Assembly (NCBI GenBank): GCA_023399275.1
Contig: JAEWQH010000088.1
Span: forward strand, 1-5,915
Source of the DNA: Bacillota bacterium
GTDB taxonomy: Bacteria; Bacillota; Clostridia; Christensenellales; CAG-138
Direction of reading: 5' to 3'
Length of the DNA stretch: 5,915 nucleotides
Shown here: positions 1 through 5,760 of the stretch, in pieces
Position numbering within the stretch: position 1 is the first letter of the stretch
Layout: each line of letters opens with the position of its first letter
Translations under genes and position numbers: made by a program
Notes under the pieces: generated by a model
The model's database searches: none
Seen by the model: the letters and a program-made list of their open reading frames with translations, nothing else
Told to the model about the DNA's origin: nothing

Positions 1-16
1 TCCTCATTCTCCCTGA

Positions 17-21
17 AAGGA
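17..21 (+). promoter_or_regulatory. Ribosome binding site that fixes the etfB start
   Basis: AGGAG lies six bases before the ATG at 28, an ideal distance. An in-frame GTG at 22 directly abuts the AGGAG and so could not use it. The ATG at 28 is therefore the start, and a two-residue longer version is not supported. Confidence 0.8.
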
Positions 22-27
22 GTGCCT

Positions 28-828
28 ATGTTTCATATCGTCGTATGCGGCGGCATTGTGCCCGATCCGTTGCAGACGTTGGAGCCGGTCAAGGGTCCGA
101 CCGGCTGGGGCCTTAAAAACGAAATGATGCTGCCGTCCATCCTCGATCCGTGGGCGTCGCACGCCCTGTACGAGGCCGCGCATCTGGCCAAGGCGGTTGC
201 CGGCAGCAAGGTCTGGCTGGTGTCGCTTGGCCCCAAGGCCAAGTTGCAGCAGGTGATGATGACCGTGGGCCAGAAGGCTCCCTTCGAGCTGGTGGTGGCC
301 GACGGCCCGGCCGGCGGCTTCACGGACTCCTTCGAGGTCGCTGCCGCGCTGGCTGCGGCCATCGAGGGCATCGCGGGCCTGGACAAGGGCAAGCTGCTGG
401 TGTTCGGCGGCTGGCAGTCGGCCTCGCGCGGCGCGGGCTCGACGCTGCAGATCCTCGGCGAAAAGCTCGGCGTCACCGACCAGTTCCAGGGCGTGGACAA
501 GCTGACCGTGGCTGCGGACGGCTCCCTCGAGGTCATGGAGCGCGTGGAGGGCGGGGCGTACCTCGTCTCGACCTGCGCCGGCGCGCCGGCGGTGCTCGGC
601 TGGGCCACGGGCGAACTGCCCGAGCCGGCCAACAACCCGCAGGTGGGCATGGCCAACATGCGGCTGATCATGCCGGCCCTGCAAAAGGCCAAACCCGCCG
701 CCCTCGACGCTGCGGCCATCGACTACAAGTCCGTGGCCGTGCCGGCGCAGAAGCGGGAGACCCGCGTGGTCAAGGATACGCCCGTGGACGAGATCGCCCG
801 GGACATCATCGCCTGGATCAACAGCTAG
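28..828 (+). CDS. etfB: Electron transfer flavoprotein, beta subunit (EtfB)
   Basis: This is the small subunit of the soluble cytoplasmic heterodimer that carries electrons on flavin between dehydrogenases and an acceptor. The 266-residue length suits the family. The N-terminal strand (MFHIVVCGGIVPDP, residues 1-14) matches the EtfB opening, where a VPD follows the first beta strand. Residues 31-50 (NEMMLPSILDPWASHALYEA) correspond to the usual stretch ending in the first conserved helix. Residues 125-150 hold the nucleotide-binding region, but the common D-G-D-T-type motif reads here as S-A-S-R-G-A-G-S-T. Residues 170-192 resemble the EtfB signature region only loosely. The start at 28 is set by AGGAG at 17-21. 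etfA follows after 18 bp, so the two are surely co-transcribed. The partner dehydrogenase is not in the window. The family call is firm; whether this ETF is of the ordinary or the bifurcating type cannot be told from sequence alone. Confidence 0.9.
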   Translation: MFHIVVCGGIVPDPLQTLEPVKGPTGWGLKNEMMLPSILDPWASHALYEAAHLAKAVAGSKVWLVSLGPKAKLQQVMMTVGQKAPFELVVADGPAGGFTDSFEVAAALAAAIEGIAGLDKGKLLVFGGWQSASRGAGSTLQILGEKLGVTDQFQGVDKLTVAADGSLEVMERVEGGAYLVSTCAGAPAVLGWATGELPEPANNPQVGMANMRLIMPALQKAKPAALDAAAIDYKSVAVPAQKRETRVVKDTPVDEIARDIIAWINS

Positions 829-846
829 GGCAGGAGGCCGATTCGC

Positions 847-1872
847 ATGGAAACCATACTCTTTCTCGCTCCTGTCGAGGCTGACGGCGGCGTGTCCAAG
901 GCCTCCCGCGAAGCCCTGACCGCAGCCAAGGCCCTGGCCGAGGGCCTGGGCGCGCCGCTTTCCGTGGGTCTTTTCGGCGCGGACGTGGCCGTCGCGGCCA
1001 AGGCGCTGGCTGCCTGCGGCGCGGCGAGCTTCCACGGCGTGTCCGGCGAGGCTTTCGCCGTGCCGCGCTACGCCACGGACGCAGCGGCCATGGAAGCGCT
1101 GTGCAAGGCCGCCGGCGCGACCATCGTGATCGCGGCCGACGATTCCCGCGCCTCCCGCGCCCTGCCGGGCGTGGCCGCACGCCTGGGCGGGCGCATCGAC
1201 GCCCACGTGACCGCCGTCGCGGTCAAGGACGGCGCGGTGGTGGCCACGCGCGGCTATTACCGCCAGCGCATGCAGGCCGAGCTGACCCGCGCCGCGCGGC
1301 CCTGGTGCCTGACCGTTTCCGCCGGCTGCTACGCCGCCTGGGACGGCGCGCCGGGCGACGCGGCCGTCGTTGCGGTCGACGTGCCCATGACGGACGCGCT
1401 CACGCGCACCACGGTCAAGGCGCTGCTTGCGCCTGCGGCCGACGAGCAGACGATCCGCCCGGACGCCAGGCTCCTTTTCGTCGCCGGCGCGGGTTGGACC
1501 AAGAAGCAGGCCGACGGCGCGCCCCATACGGCCGAAGCCGGCGAACTGATCCTCGGATTCCTCGGCAGGTCCAAGGCTTCGCTCGGCAGCAGCAAATCCC
1601 TTGTGGACATGGGCGGCGAGGGCGAGGCCGTGCTGCCCTTCCTCACCCACCTGCATCAGGTCGGTCAGACCGGCGCAACGCCGCGCCATCCCAAGGGCCT
1701 TGCCACCTGCTGCCACGGCGAGGAGCCGCATGTGGTCGGCTGGCGCTTCATCGCCGAGCGCCGCGCCGTCAACCTCGACCCCTCCTGCGGCTGGGCCCAG
1801 GGCAAGGCCGACGTGCTCTACGTGGCCGACGCCTTTGCGGTCATGAAGAAGGTCAACGAGCTGCTCGGCTAG
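847..1872 (+). CDS. etfA: Electron transfer flavoprotein, alpha subunit (EtfA)
   Basis: This is the large ETF subunit, whose C-terminal domain holds the FAD. It has 341 residues, a little over the common length of about 310-330. The N-terminal domain (about 1-195) is the ETF alpha/beta fold shared with EtfB. The C-terminal FAD domain (about 205-341) shows L-G-S-S-K-S-L-V-D-M-G-G at 246-257 in place of the usual G-A-S-R segment. It also has the hallmark Q-V-G-Q-T-G at 271-276 and N-L-D-P at 309-312, matching the family's I-N-x-D-P. The usual G-I-S-G-A-I-Q-H loop is replaced by a Cys-Cys-His stretch (288-290) and H-V-V-G-W (295-299). Three cysteines (288, 289, 314) lie near the expected flavin site. 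AGGAGG at 832-837 is nine bases before the ATG. It is the last gene of the etfBA operon, followed by a strong terminator. EtfA is a confident family call, although the FAD pocket is divergent. Confidence 0.9.
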   Translation: METILFLAPVEADGGVSKASREALTAAKALAEGLGAPLSVGLFGADVAVAAKALAACGAASFHGVSGEAFAVPRYATDAAAMEALCKAAGATIVIAADDSRASRALPGVAARLGGRIDAHVTAVAVKDGAVVATRGYYRQRMQAELTRAARPWCLTVSAGCYAAWDGAPGDAAVVAVDVPMTDALTRTTVKALLAPAADEQTIRPDARLLFVAGAGWTKKQADGAPHTAEAGELILGFLGRSKASLGSSKSLVDMGGEGEAVLPFLTHLHQVGQTGATPRHPKGLATCCHGEEPHVVGWRFIAERRAVNLDPSCGWAQGKADVLYVADAFAVMKKVNELLG

Positions 1873-1899
1873 GCAGCATTCTTCCAAAAACGAAGACGA

Positions 1900-1932
1900 C
1901 GGGCGGACCCTGCGGGGTTCGCCCGTTTTTTT
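1900..1932 (+). terminator. Intrinsic terminator of the etfBA operon
   Basis: An 11-bp stem pairs CGGGCGGACCC (1900-1910) with GGGTTCGCCCG (1915-1925), with one G-T pair and a 4-base loop. Seven T follow at 1926-1932. It starts 28 bp after the etfA stop. This is a textbook rho-independent terminator on the plus strand. Confidence 0.9.
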
Positions 1933-1951
1933 GCGTCCGCACGGAAAAACG

Positions 1952-1987
1952 AAACGGCCGGGAACGCGCGCATTCCCGGCCGTTTTT
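1952..1987. terminator. Second hairpin, probably the hisG-side (bidirectional) terminator
   Basis: A perfect 13-bp stem pairs AAACGGCCGGGAA (1952-1964) with TTCCCGGCCGTTT (1973-1985) around an 8-base loop. Read on the minus strand it begins 23 bp after the hisG stop, and its 3' arm runs into TTTCGTTTTT, so it can end the his transcript. On the plus strand it is followed by a T5 run (1983-1987) and could back up the etfBA terminator. The position between convergent operons supports a bidirectional role. Confidence 0.8.
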
Positions 1988-2007
1988 CCGCCTGGGCGGA
2001 GAAAGGG

Positions 2008-2898
2008 CTAGATGACCTTGTTGAGGGCGTATTCGATGATGCCCTCGGCGCCGAGGTCGTGCAGCTTGGGGATGAGGTCGCGCACGGTGCCTTCGGCCAC
2101 GACGATTTCGATGGACAGCCAGTTCTTGTTGTAGAGACCAGCAACCGTGGGCGAGGTGAGGCTCGGCAGCAGGGCCATGATCTCGGGCATTTTCTCCTCG
2201 GGCACGTTCATCTTGAGCCCGACGAGGCCTTCGGCGCACAGCGCGCCCTGGAGCAGCATGTTGAGGATCTCGATCTTGCGGCGCTTGAACGGGTCTTCCC
2301 AGGCCTTCTTGTTGGCGATGAGCTGGGTGTTGGTGAGCAGCAGCTCGGAGATGATGCGCAGCCCATGGGCCTTGATCGTGGTGCCGGTCTCGGTCACCTC
2401 GACGATGGCGTCGGCCAGGCCTTCGACCACCTTGGCTTCGGTCGCGCCCCAGGAGAATTCCACTTCCACGGGCACGCCCGCGCCGGCGAAATACTGCTTG
2501 GTGAAGTGGACGAGCTCGGTGGCGATCTTCTTGCCGGCCAGATCCTCGGGGCGCTTGTAGGGCGAATCCGCGGCCACGGCCAGGACCCAGCGGGCCGGCC
2601 GGTTGCTGACCTTGGAGTAGACCAGGTCGGAGACGACGACCACGTCGGACTCGTTTTCGAGGATCCAGTCCTTGCCGGTCAGGCCGCAATCGAGGGTCCC
2701 GGATTCGACGTAGCGGGACATCTCCTGGGCGCGGCACATGGAGCAGGTGATTTCGGGGTCGTTTATCTCGGGGAAGTAGTTGCGGTGGTGCATCCGGATT
2801 TTCCATCCGGATTTCTCGAACAGCGCGATGGTGGCGTCCTGGAGGGAGCCTTTGGGGATGCCGAGTTTGAGCATCTTGGTGTTATTGTTGTCGGACAT
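2008..2898 (-). CDS. hisG: ATP phosphoribosyltransferase, long form (HisG)
   Basis: This enzyme catalyses the first, committed step of histidine biosynthesis, joining ATP and PRPP to give phosphoribosyl-ATP, in the cytoplasm. Its 296 residues match the long HisG form, which carries its own regulatory domain and does not need HisZ. The periplasmic-binding-protein-like catalytic lobes span about 9-215. K-L-G-I-P-K-G-S-L (11-19) opens the first lobe. The PRPP-binding signature lies at 154-175, with G-L-A-D-A-I-V-E-V and T-E-T-G-T-T. It differs slightly from the classic pattern: Glu167 for Asp and Ile175 for Leu/Met. The C-terminal ACT-like histidine-sensing domain covers about 217-296. The ATG directly follows the hisI stop, and AAGGAGG inside the end of hisI serves it, so translation is likely coupled. 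An internal Met9 is a possible but less supported start. Histidine feedback inhibition is expected from the family and not shown here. Confidence 0.95.
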   Translation of the reverse strand: MSDNNNTKMLKLGIPKGSLQDATIALFEKSGWKIRMHHRNYFPEINDPEITCSMCRAQEMSRYVESGTLDCGLTGKDWILENESDVVVVSDLVYSKVSNRPARWVLAVAADSPYKRPEDLAGKKIATELVHFTKQYFAGAGVPVEVEFSWGATEAKVVEGLADAIVEVTETGTTIKAHGLRIISELLLTNTQLIANKKAWEDPFKRRKIEILNMLLQGALCAEGLVGLKMNVPEEKMPEIMALLPSLTSPTVAGLYNKNWLSIEIVVAEGTVRDLIPKLHDLGAEGIIEYALNKVI

Positions 2899-3276
2899 TT
2901 ATTTATAGACCTCCTTGGGATCGAAGACCATGGGGGAGCAGACGCGCTCCTCGCCGTCATTGGTCAGCTCGGTGTAGAAACAGGATTTGCGCCCGGTATG
3001 GCAGGCCGCGCCGCCGATCTGCTCCACGAGCACCAGTATGGTGTCGGCGTCGCAGTCCAGGCGCACGGACTTGACCTTTTGCACGTGTCCGGAAGTGCCA
3101 CCCTTGTGCCAGAGTTTCTGGCGGCTGCGGCTGTAGTAATGCACTTCGCCGGTTTCGAGGGTTTTGTCGTAGGCCTCTTCGTTCATGTAGGCCATCATGA
3201 GCACCTCGCCGGTGCAGGCTTCCTGGGCGATGGCGGGGACGAGGCCGCCGCACTTCGCGAAATCGGGTCGTTTCAT
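2899..3276 (-). CDS. hisI: Phosphoribosyl-AMP cyclohydrolase (HisI), monofunctional
   Basis: This enzyme opens the adenine ring of phosphoribosyl-AMP, the third step of histidine synthesis, as a cytoplasmic metal-dependent homodimer. At 125 residues the protein is HisI alone, with no fused HisE pyrophosphohydrolase. Key features are the YSRSRQKLWHKGGTSG block (48-63); D74-C75-D76-A77-D78, which supplies the Mg-binding aspartates and a zinc cysteine; and A-C-H-T-G-R-K-S-C (91-99). The latter gives Cys92 and Cys99, the other two zinc ligands by analogy with the archaeal enzyme. AAGGAAG at 3284-3290 is seven bases before the ATG, which favours this start over others. The stop is directly followed by the hisG ATG. 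No hisE lies in the window, so it must be encoded elsewhere. The upstream neighbour on the same strand is the RelA/SpoT-like gene, with no clear terminator between them. Confidence 0.95.
   Translation of the reverse strand: MKRPDFAKCGGLVPAIAQEACTGEVLMMAYMNEEAYDKTLETGEVHYYSRSRQKLWHKGGTSGHVQKVKSVRLDCDADTILVLVEQIGGAACHTGRKSCFYTELTNDGEERVCSPMVFDPKEVYK
2910..2916 (-). promoter_or_regulatory. hisG ribosome binding site inside hisI
   Basis: The minus strand reads AAGGAGG within the last codons of hisI, eleven bases before the hisG ATG. The spacing is slightly long. Because the stop and start codons abut, ribosomes ending hisI can pass directly to hisG. Confidence 0.65.
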
Positions 3277-3335
3277 GCAATTGCTTCCTTGAACATTAAA
3301 AAAAACGCTTTTGACGCACAGATCTATACCTATGC

Positions 3336-3689
3336 TTAAGTTCGGTCTTTCCCAATATGGAGAGTTGTCTCGTGGTCTGTTTCTTTTCCTATAGAAGAAG
3401 GCTCTGCTGTTTCTGCTTGATTGTTGCCGTTATGGGGCGTGCAGTTTTGAGTGCTTGCATGTCTACTTGTTTCTTTGTCTGTAAGATTGTGCTTCATTAT
3501 GACTTTCTCAAGCGGGTTAGTATAAAGCCAAGAGCTGTATTCATTGGTGTGATATTTTTTTCCTAAGTACTCAGATACTAAAATAGAAAAATTAGAGTTT
3601 AGGTAATTGTTCAGTTTTTCCTTCAGAATTTCCGAGGACTCGCTATCCTTCGTATATCTGTCGACTTCTTTTTTCAGTTTCTCGAGCTC
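3336..3689 (-). other. Out-of-frame C-terminal continuation of the RelA/SpoT-like gene
   Basis: In the -1 frame relative to the 260-residue reading frame, the minus strand stays open for 117 codons, from GAG at 3687-3689 to TAA at 3336-3338. Joined after residue 256 it gives a 373-residue protein. The join reads naturally: the charged helix ending in E-N-Q-K-K runs on into E-L-E-K-L-K-K-E-V-D, a heptad-like coiled coil, then K-E-K-L-N-N-Y-L, an aromatic segment (Y-S-S-W-L-Y), and a polar tail rich in Thr, Asn, Ser and His. From memory, RelA/SpoT-domain relatives with this catalytic core often carry a charged helical C-terminus, which fits. A 118-codon open frame is unlikely by chance in such AT-rich DNA. 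No ATG with a ribosome binding site starts it independently, so it is best read as the displaced end of the upstream gene, not a separate gene. Confidence 0.75.
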
Positions 3690-4456
3690 TTTTTTTGGTT
3701 TTCTATCAGTTTTTGATTGGTTAAGAGTTGTGATCTATAGTCGCACAATTCTTGTTTTATAGACTTTACATACGCTCCCATTTCGTCTGCAGCTCCTGCA
3801 ACTCTGTTGAACGTTGCGAGGTAGGAATTGAGCGTCGGATTGTCTATCTCGTATGGATAAGTTATGTCGTGGTCAATCTCGCTCCATCCTTCTTCAAAGA
3901 TTGTCCTAACTTGAAGTTCGGCAAAGTAGTCATTATTGTTGTCTTGGATTACATAGTGAACGGATCGGTAGCCACGGTTATGTATTCTTAGGTCACAAGA
4001 TAGTTCGCTGTATAGATTTGTGTCGTCTCCTTCTCGATAGTATATAATGGGTGTTTCGGCCAATCGTTTGTTGTATGTTTTCAGTATTTGATTGTGGATT
4101 ATTTTAAAATCTTTTTTATATAGGTGTAAAGCTCGTATTCCAAGAATATCTTTGATAAGGTCTCGATAGTTTTCTATGTTGAGTTGAAATTTTTTACCGT
4201 TGAGCGCTTTTCTGATAATCTTCTCAACTAAATGTTCAGGGTTTTTTATGCGCCACCGGACTGAATGTACTTTCGAAAATTTTGAAATAGGCCTAATATA
4301 AGCCATTTCTGTCCCGTCAATTCTGCTGCAAAAATCGATGTAGTCTTCGTATATTTTAACTAAAATGCTCCAATCTAAATCAGTTGTATCGAATTTTTGT
4401 TCATCAATAGAGTATTTTTGAAAAAAGGTATGTTTGTCAATGCTAGTATGTTTCAT
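3674..4456 (-). CDS. RelA/SpoT-domain (p)ppGpp synthetase-like protein, frame broken near the 3' end
   Basis: This is a small alarmone synthetase-like protein without an HD hydrolase domain. Family members transfer pyrophosphate from ATP to GDP/GTP, and toxic relatives pyrophosphorylate ATP or tRNA. The RelA_SpoT domain spans about 62-205. R67, R69, K71 and K79-x-x-R82-K83 match the ATP-binding basic cluster. D103 in D-I-L-G-I-R is the expected metal-binding Asp. G-Y-R-S-V-H (162-167) is the guanine-stacking G-loop, with Tyr163. E180 in E-L-Q-V-R-T is the second catalytic acid. W-S-E-I-D-H (191-196) closes the domain, so the active site looks intact. The frame ends at residue 260, only five codons past an A7 run, and a -1 frame continues for 117 residues. 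The ATG has a weak ribosome binding site, but no other Met occurs before residue 51. The DNA is far more AT-rich than its neighbours, which suggests transfer. The product could be a toxic or phage-defence synthetase; the substrate cannot be assigned. Confidence 0.85.
   Translation of the reverse strand: MKHTSIDKHTFFQKYSIDEQKFDTTDLDWSILVKIYEDYIDFCSRIDGTEMAYIRPISKFSKVHSVRWRIKNPEHLVEKIIRKALNGKKFQLNIENYRDLIKDILGIRALHLYKKDFKIIHNQILKTYNKRLAETPIIYYREGDDTNLYSELSCDLRIHNRGYRSVHYVIQDNNNDYFAELQVRTIFEEGWSEIDHDITYPYEIDNPTLNSYLATFNRVAGAADEMGAYVKSIKQELCDYRSQLLTNQKLIENQKKSSRN
3689..3695 (-). other. In-phase A-AAA-AAG slippery heptamer within an A7 run
   Basis: On the minus strand the zero-frame codons CAA-AAA-AAG contain A-AAA-AAG in exactly the phase used for -1 frameshifting in E. 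coli dnaX. The zero-frame stop lies at 3674-3676, five codons further on. Slipping back one base leads straight into the 117-residue continuation. I see no convincing upstream Shine-Dalgarno-like stimulator. The nearest downstream hairpin (3633-3652, six pairs with a bulge) is about 37 bases away, further than usual. The same run is also a natural place for an indel or a sequencing error. Confidence 0.6.
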
Positions 4457-4484
4457 GGCTTGTTGTGTTTGTTAGCAAATTTAA

Positions 4485-4514
4485 ATTATATATAATACTC
4501 ATACATGGGGTAAA
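4485..4514 (-). promoter_or_regulatory. Probable sigma-70 promoter of the RelA/SpoT-like gene
   Basis: The minus strand has a perfect TATAAT (4485-4490), and 18 bases upstream TTTACC (4509-4514), which matches four of six bases of TTGACA. The -10 box is about 28 bases from the ATG at 4456, giving a short leader. The surrounding DNA is AT-rich, so such boxes arise by chance more easily here, but position and orientation fit. Confidence 0.5.
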
Positions 4515-4526
4515 GAGCTTACTCCC
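4507..4526. repeat. Short inverted repeat over the -35 region
   Basis: GGGGTAA (4507-4513) pairs with TTACTCCC (4519-4526), allowing one bulged base. The left arm contains the candidate -35 box. It could be an operator for a repressor of the downstream gene. It is short, and chance is a real alternative. Confidence 0.3.
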
Positions 4527-4594
4527 AACACCCTGCAAAAAATACCATATCCAAACGCCAACTGGGTGACAAGCCCCGCGCGCCCGGCCGAATT

Positions 4595-5647
4595 TTATGC
4601 GCCGTCGTCATCAGAACATGCCGCCTCCGCCCGCAACTGGCCGCAGGCCGCTGCGATGTCCGCGCCCTTGCTCTTGCGGACTGTCGCCACAAGTCCCTTC
4701 GCCTTCAGGATTTCCTGGAACGCGAACACCCGCTCCGCGGACGGCTGGCGAAACGGCAGCCCCGGCGTCGCATTGTAGACGATCAGATTCACTTTCGCCT
4801 TCACGCGCGAAAGCAGTCGCACGAGTTCCCGGGCATCGGCATCCGCGTCGTTGACCCCGGCCAGCAACAGATACTCGAACGTCAGCGATTCCCGGGGCTT
4901 GAGCGGAATCTGCCGCAAAAGCTCGATCAGCTCCCCAAGCGGCAGCTTGGCCGCGCCGGGCATGATCCGCTCGCGCTGCTCCTGCGTCGGCGCGTGCAAC
5001 GACACCGCCAGCGCGCACAACCCCGTCTTCCCAAGCTCCAGCAGATGCCGCTTCACCCCGGCCGTGGACACCGTGATGCGCCGGCTGGAAAAATCGAGCC
5101 CCTGCGGATGATGCAGCGACTCCAGCGTCTTGATGAGGTTCTCGTAATTGAGCAGCGGTTCGCCCATGCCCATGAACACGAGATTGCGAAGCGCAAGCGG
5201 CTCGCCCTTGTCCAACAGATATTGCCGCGCCACCAGCACCTGCCCGAGCATCTCCCCGGGCGTCATGTTGCGCCGAAACCCCAGCGTGCCCGTGGCGCAA
5301 AAGCCGCAGCCCATGGCGCAGCCCACCTGCGTGGACAGGCACCCCGTGTAATGGTCCTTCTCGGGGATGAGCACGCACTCGACAGCCTCGCCGTCGGCAA
5401 GCCCGAGCAGGAATTTCACCGTGCCGTCCTCGCTTTCGCGCACGCGCAACACCTCGGGCCAGACGATGACCGCCGCCTCGGCCAAATTCGCCCGCAACGC
5501 CTTGGACACGTCGGTCATGAGCGCGATGTCGCGGCACCCCTTCTGCCACAGCCACTGCCAGACCTGGCGCGCACGGTACGGCGGCTCGCCAAGCGACACG
5601 ATCAGGGTTTCGAGTTCGTGGAAGGTCAGGTCAATCAGGTTCGTCAT
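4595..5647 (-). CDS. rlmN: Dual-specificity RNA methyltransferase RlmN (23S rRNA A2503 / tRNA A37)
   Basis: This radical-SAM enzyme makes 2-methyladenosine at 23S rRNA A2503 and at A37 of some tRNAs, supporting decoding accuracy. With the start at 5647 it has 350 residues, a normal length. The N-terminal RNA-binding domain has the family's G-E-P-P-Y-R-A-R-Q-V-W-Q-W-L block (20-33). Cys110, Cys114 and Cys117 form the CxxxCxxC that holds the 4Fe-4S cluster. Cys103 (G-C-L-S-T-Q-V-G-C) and Cys335 (D-I-A-A-A-C-G-Q-L) match the two catalytic cysteines of the E. coli enzyme, and M-G-M-G-E-P-L (159-165) is the SAM-binding G-E-P motif. The frame stays open 45 codons further upstream, but that part is Pro/Arg-rich and unlike RlmN. 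M-T-N-L-I-D-L-T is the usual beginning, although no good ribosome binding site precedes it. The gene stands alone; the next gene downstream is the AT-rich RelA/SpoT-like one. Confidence 0.95.
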   Translation of the reverse strand: MTNLIDLTFHELETLIVSLGEPPYRARQVWQWLWQKGCRDIALMTDVSKALRANLAEAAVIVWPEVLRVRESEDGTVKFLLGLADGEAVECVLIPEKDHYTGCLSTQVGCAMGCGFCATGTLGFRRNMTPGEMLGQVLVARQYLLDKGEPLALRNLVFMGMGEPLLNYENLIKTLESLHHPQGLDFSSRRITVSTAGVKRHLLELGKTGLCALAVSLHAPTQEQRERIMPGAAKLPLGELIELLRQIPLKPRESLTFEYLLLAGVNDADADARELVRLLSRVKAKVNLIVYNATPGLPFRQPSAERVFAFQEILKAKGLVATVRKSKGADIAAACGQLRAEAACSDDDGA

Positions 5648-5650
5648 AAA

Positions 5651-5686
5651 GGGGCGGGGGGTGATTGGGTTGATGGAAGGTTGGGG
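5651..5686 (+). other. G-rich tract just upstream of the rlmN start
   Basis: The plus strand (template strand for rlmN) has G runs at 5651-5654, 5656-5661, 5667-5669 and 5683-5686. Four runs of three or more G could form a quadruplex, but the last loop is about 13 bases, longer than the usual limit. The rlmN leader is correspondingly C-rich and lacks a visible Shine-Dalgarno sequence. Confidence 0.3.
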
Positions 5687-5760
5687 TTGAGGAGGAATGT
5701 CGGGAGTCGGGGACGCTGGAACACGGGACGCATGGAGGCGGAGATGGAGAGGAAGATGCC

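Noticed and set aside
4..1887. Very long open frame on the minus strand opposite etfBA (627 codons)
   Set aside because: It is the antisense shadow of two well-supported flavoprotein genes in GC-rich DNA, where stops are rare. Its composition is dominated by Gly, Arg, Ala and His, with no recognisable domain.
3294..3310. Possible intrinsic terminator before hisI (T8 on the minus strand)
   Set aside because: The only stem is AAAA-GCG-TTTT, four A-T pairs with a 3-base loop, too weak to count.
2059..3339. 426-codon open frame on the plus strand opposite hisG and hisI
   Set aside because: It is an antisense shadow. hisG and hisI have clear motifs, ribosome binding sites and codon use on the other strand.
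3311..3339. TTGACG on the plus strand as a promoter -35 box
   Set aside because: No reasonable -10 box occurs at 16-18 bases, and there is no plus-strand gene for it to serve.
3357..3566. 69-codon plus-strand frame, Cys/Phe-rich
   Set aside because: It lies opposite the -1 frame continuation of the RelA/SpoT-like gene, has no convincing ribosome binding site, and its composition is that of an antisense reading of polar coding DNA.
4443..4502. 19-codon small frame overlapping the start of the RelA/SpoT-like gene, considered as antitoxin or leader peptide
   Set aside because: Its ATG lies upstream of the proposed -10 box, so it would not be on the transcript. It is very short and without a ribosome binding site.
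3277..4594. Direct repeats or attachment sites bounding the AT-rich island
   Set aside because: I compared the two junctions by eye and found no shared repeat beyond short A runs. No integrase or transposase is present.
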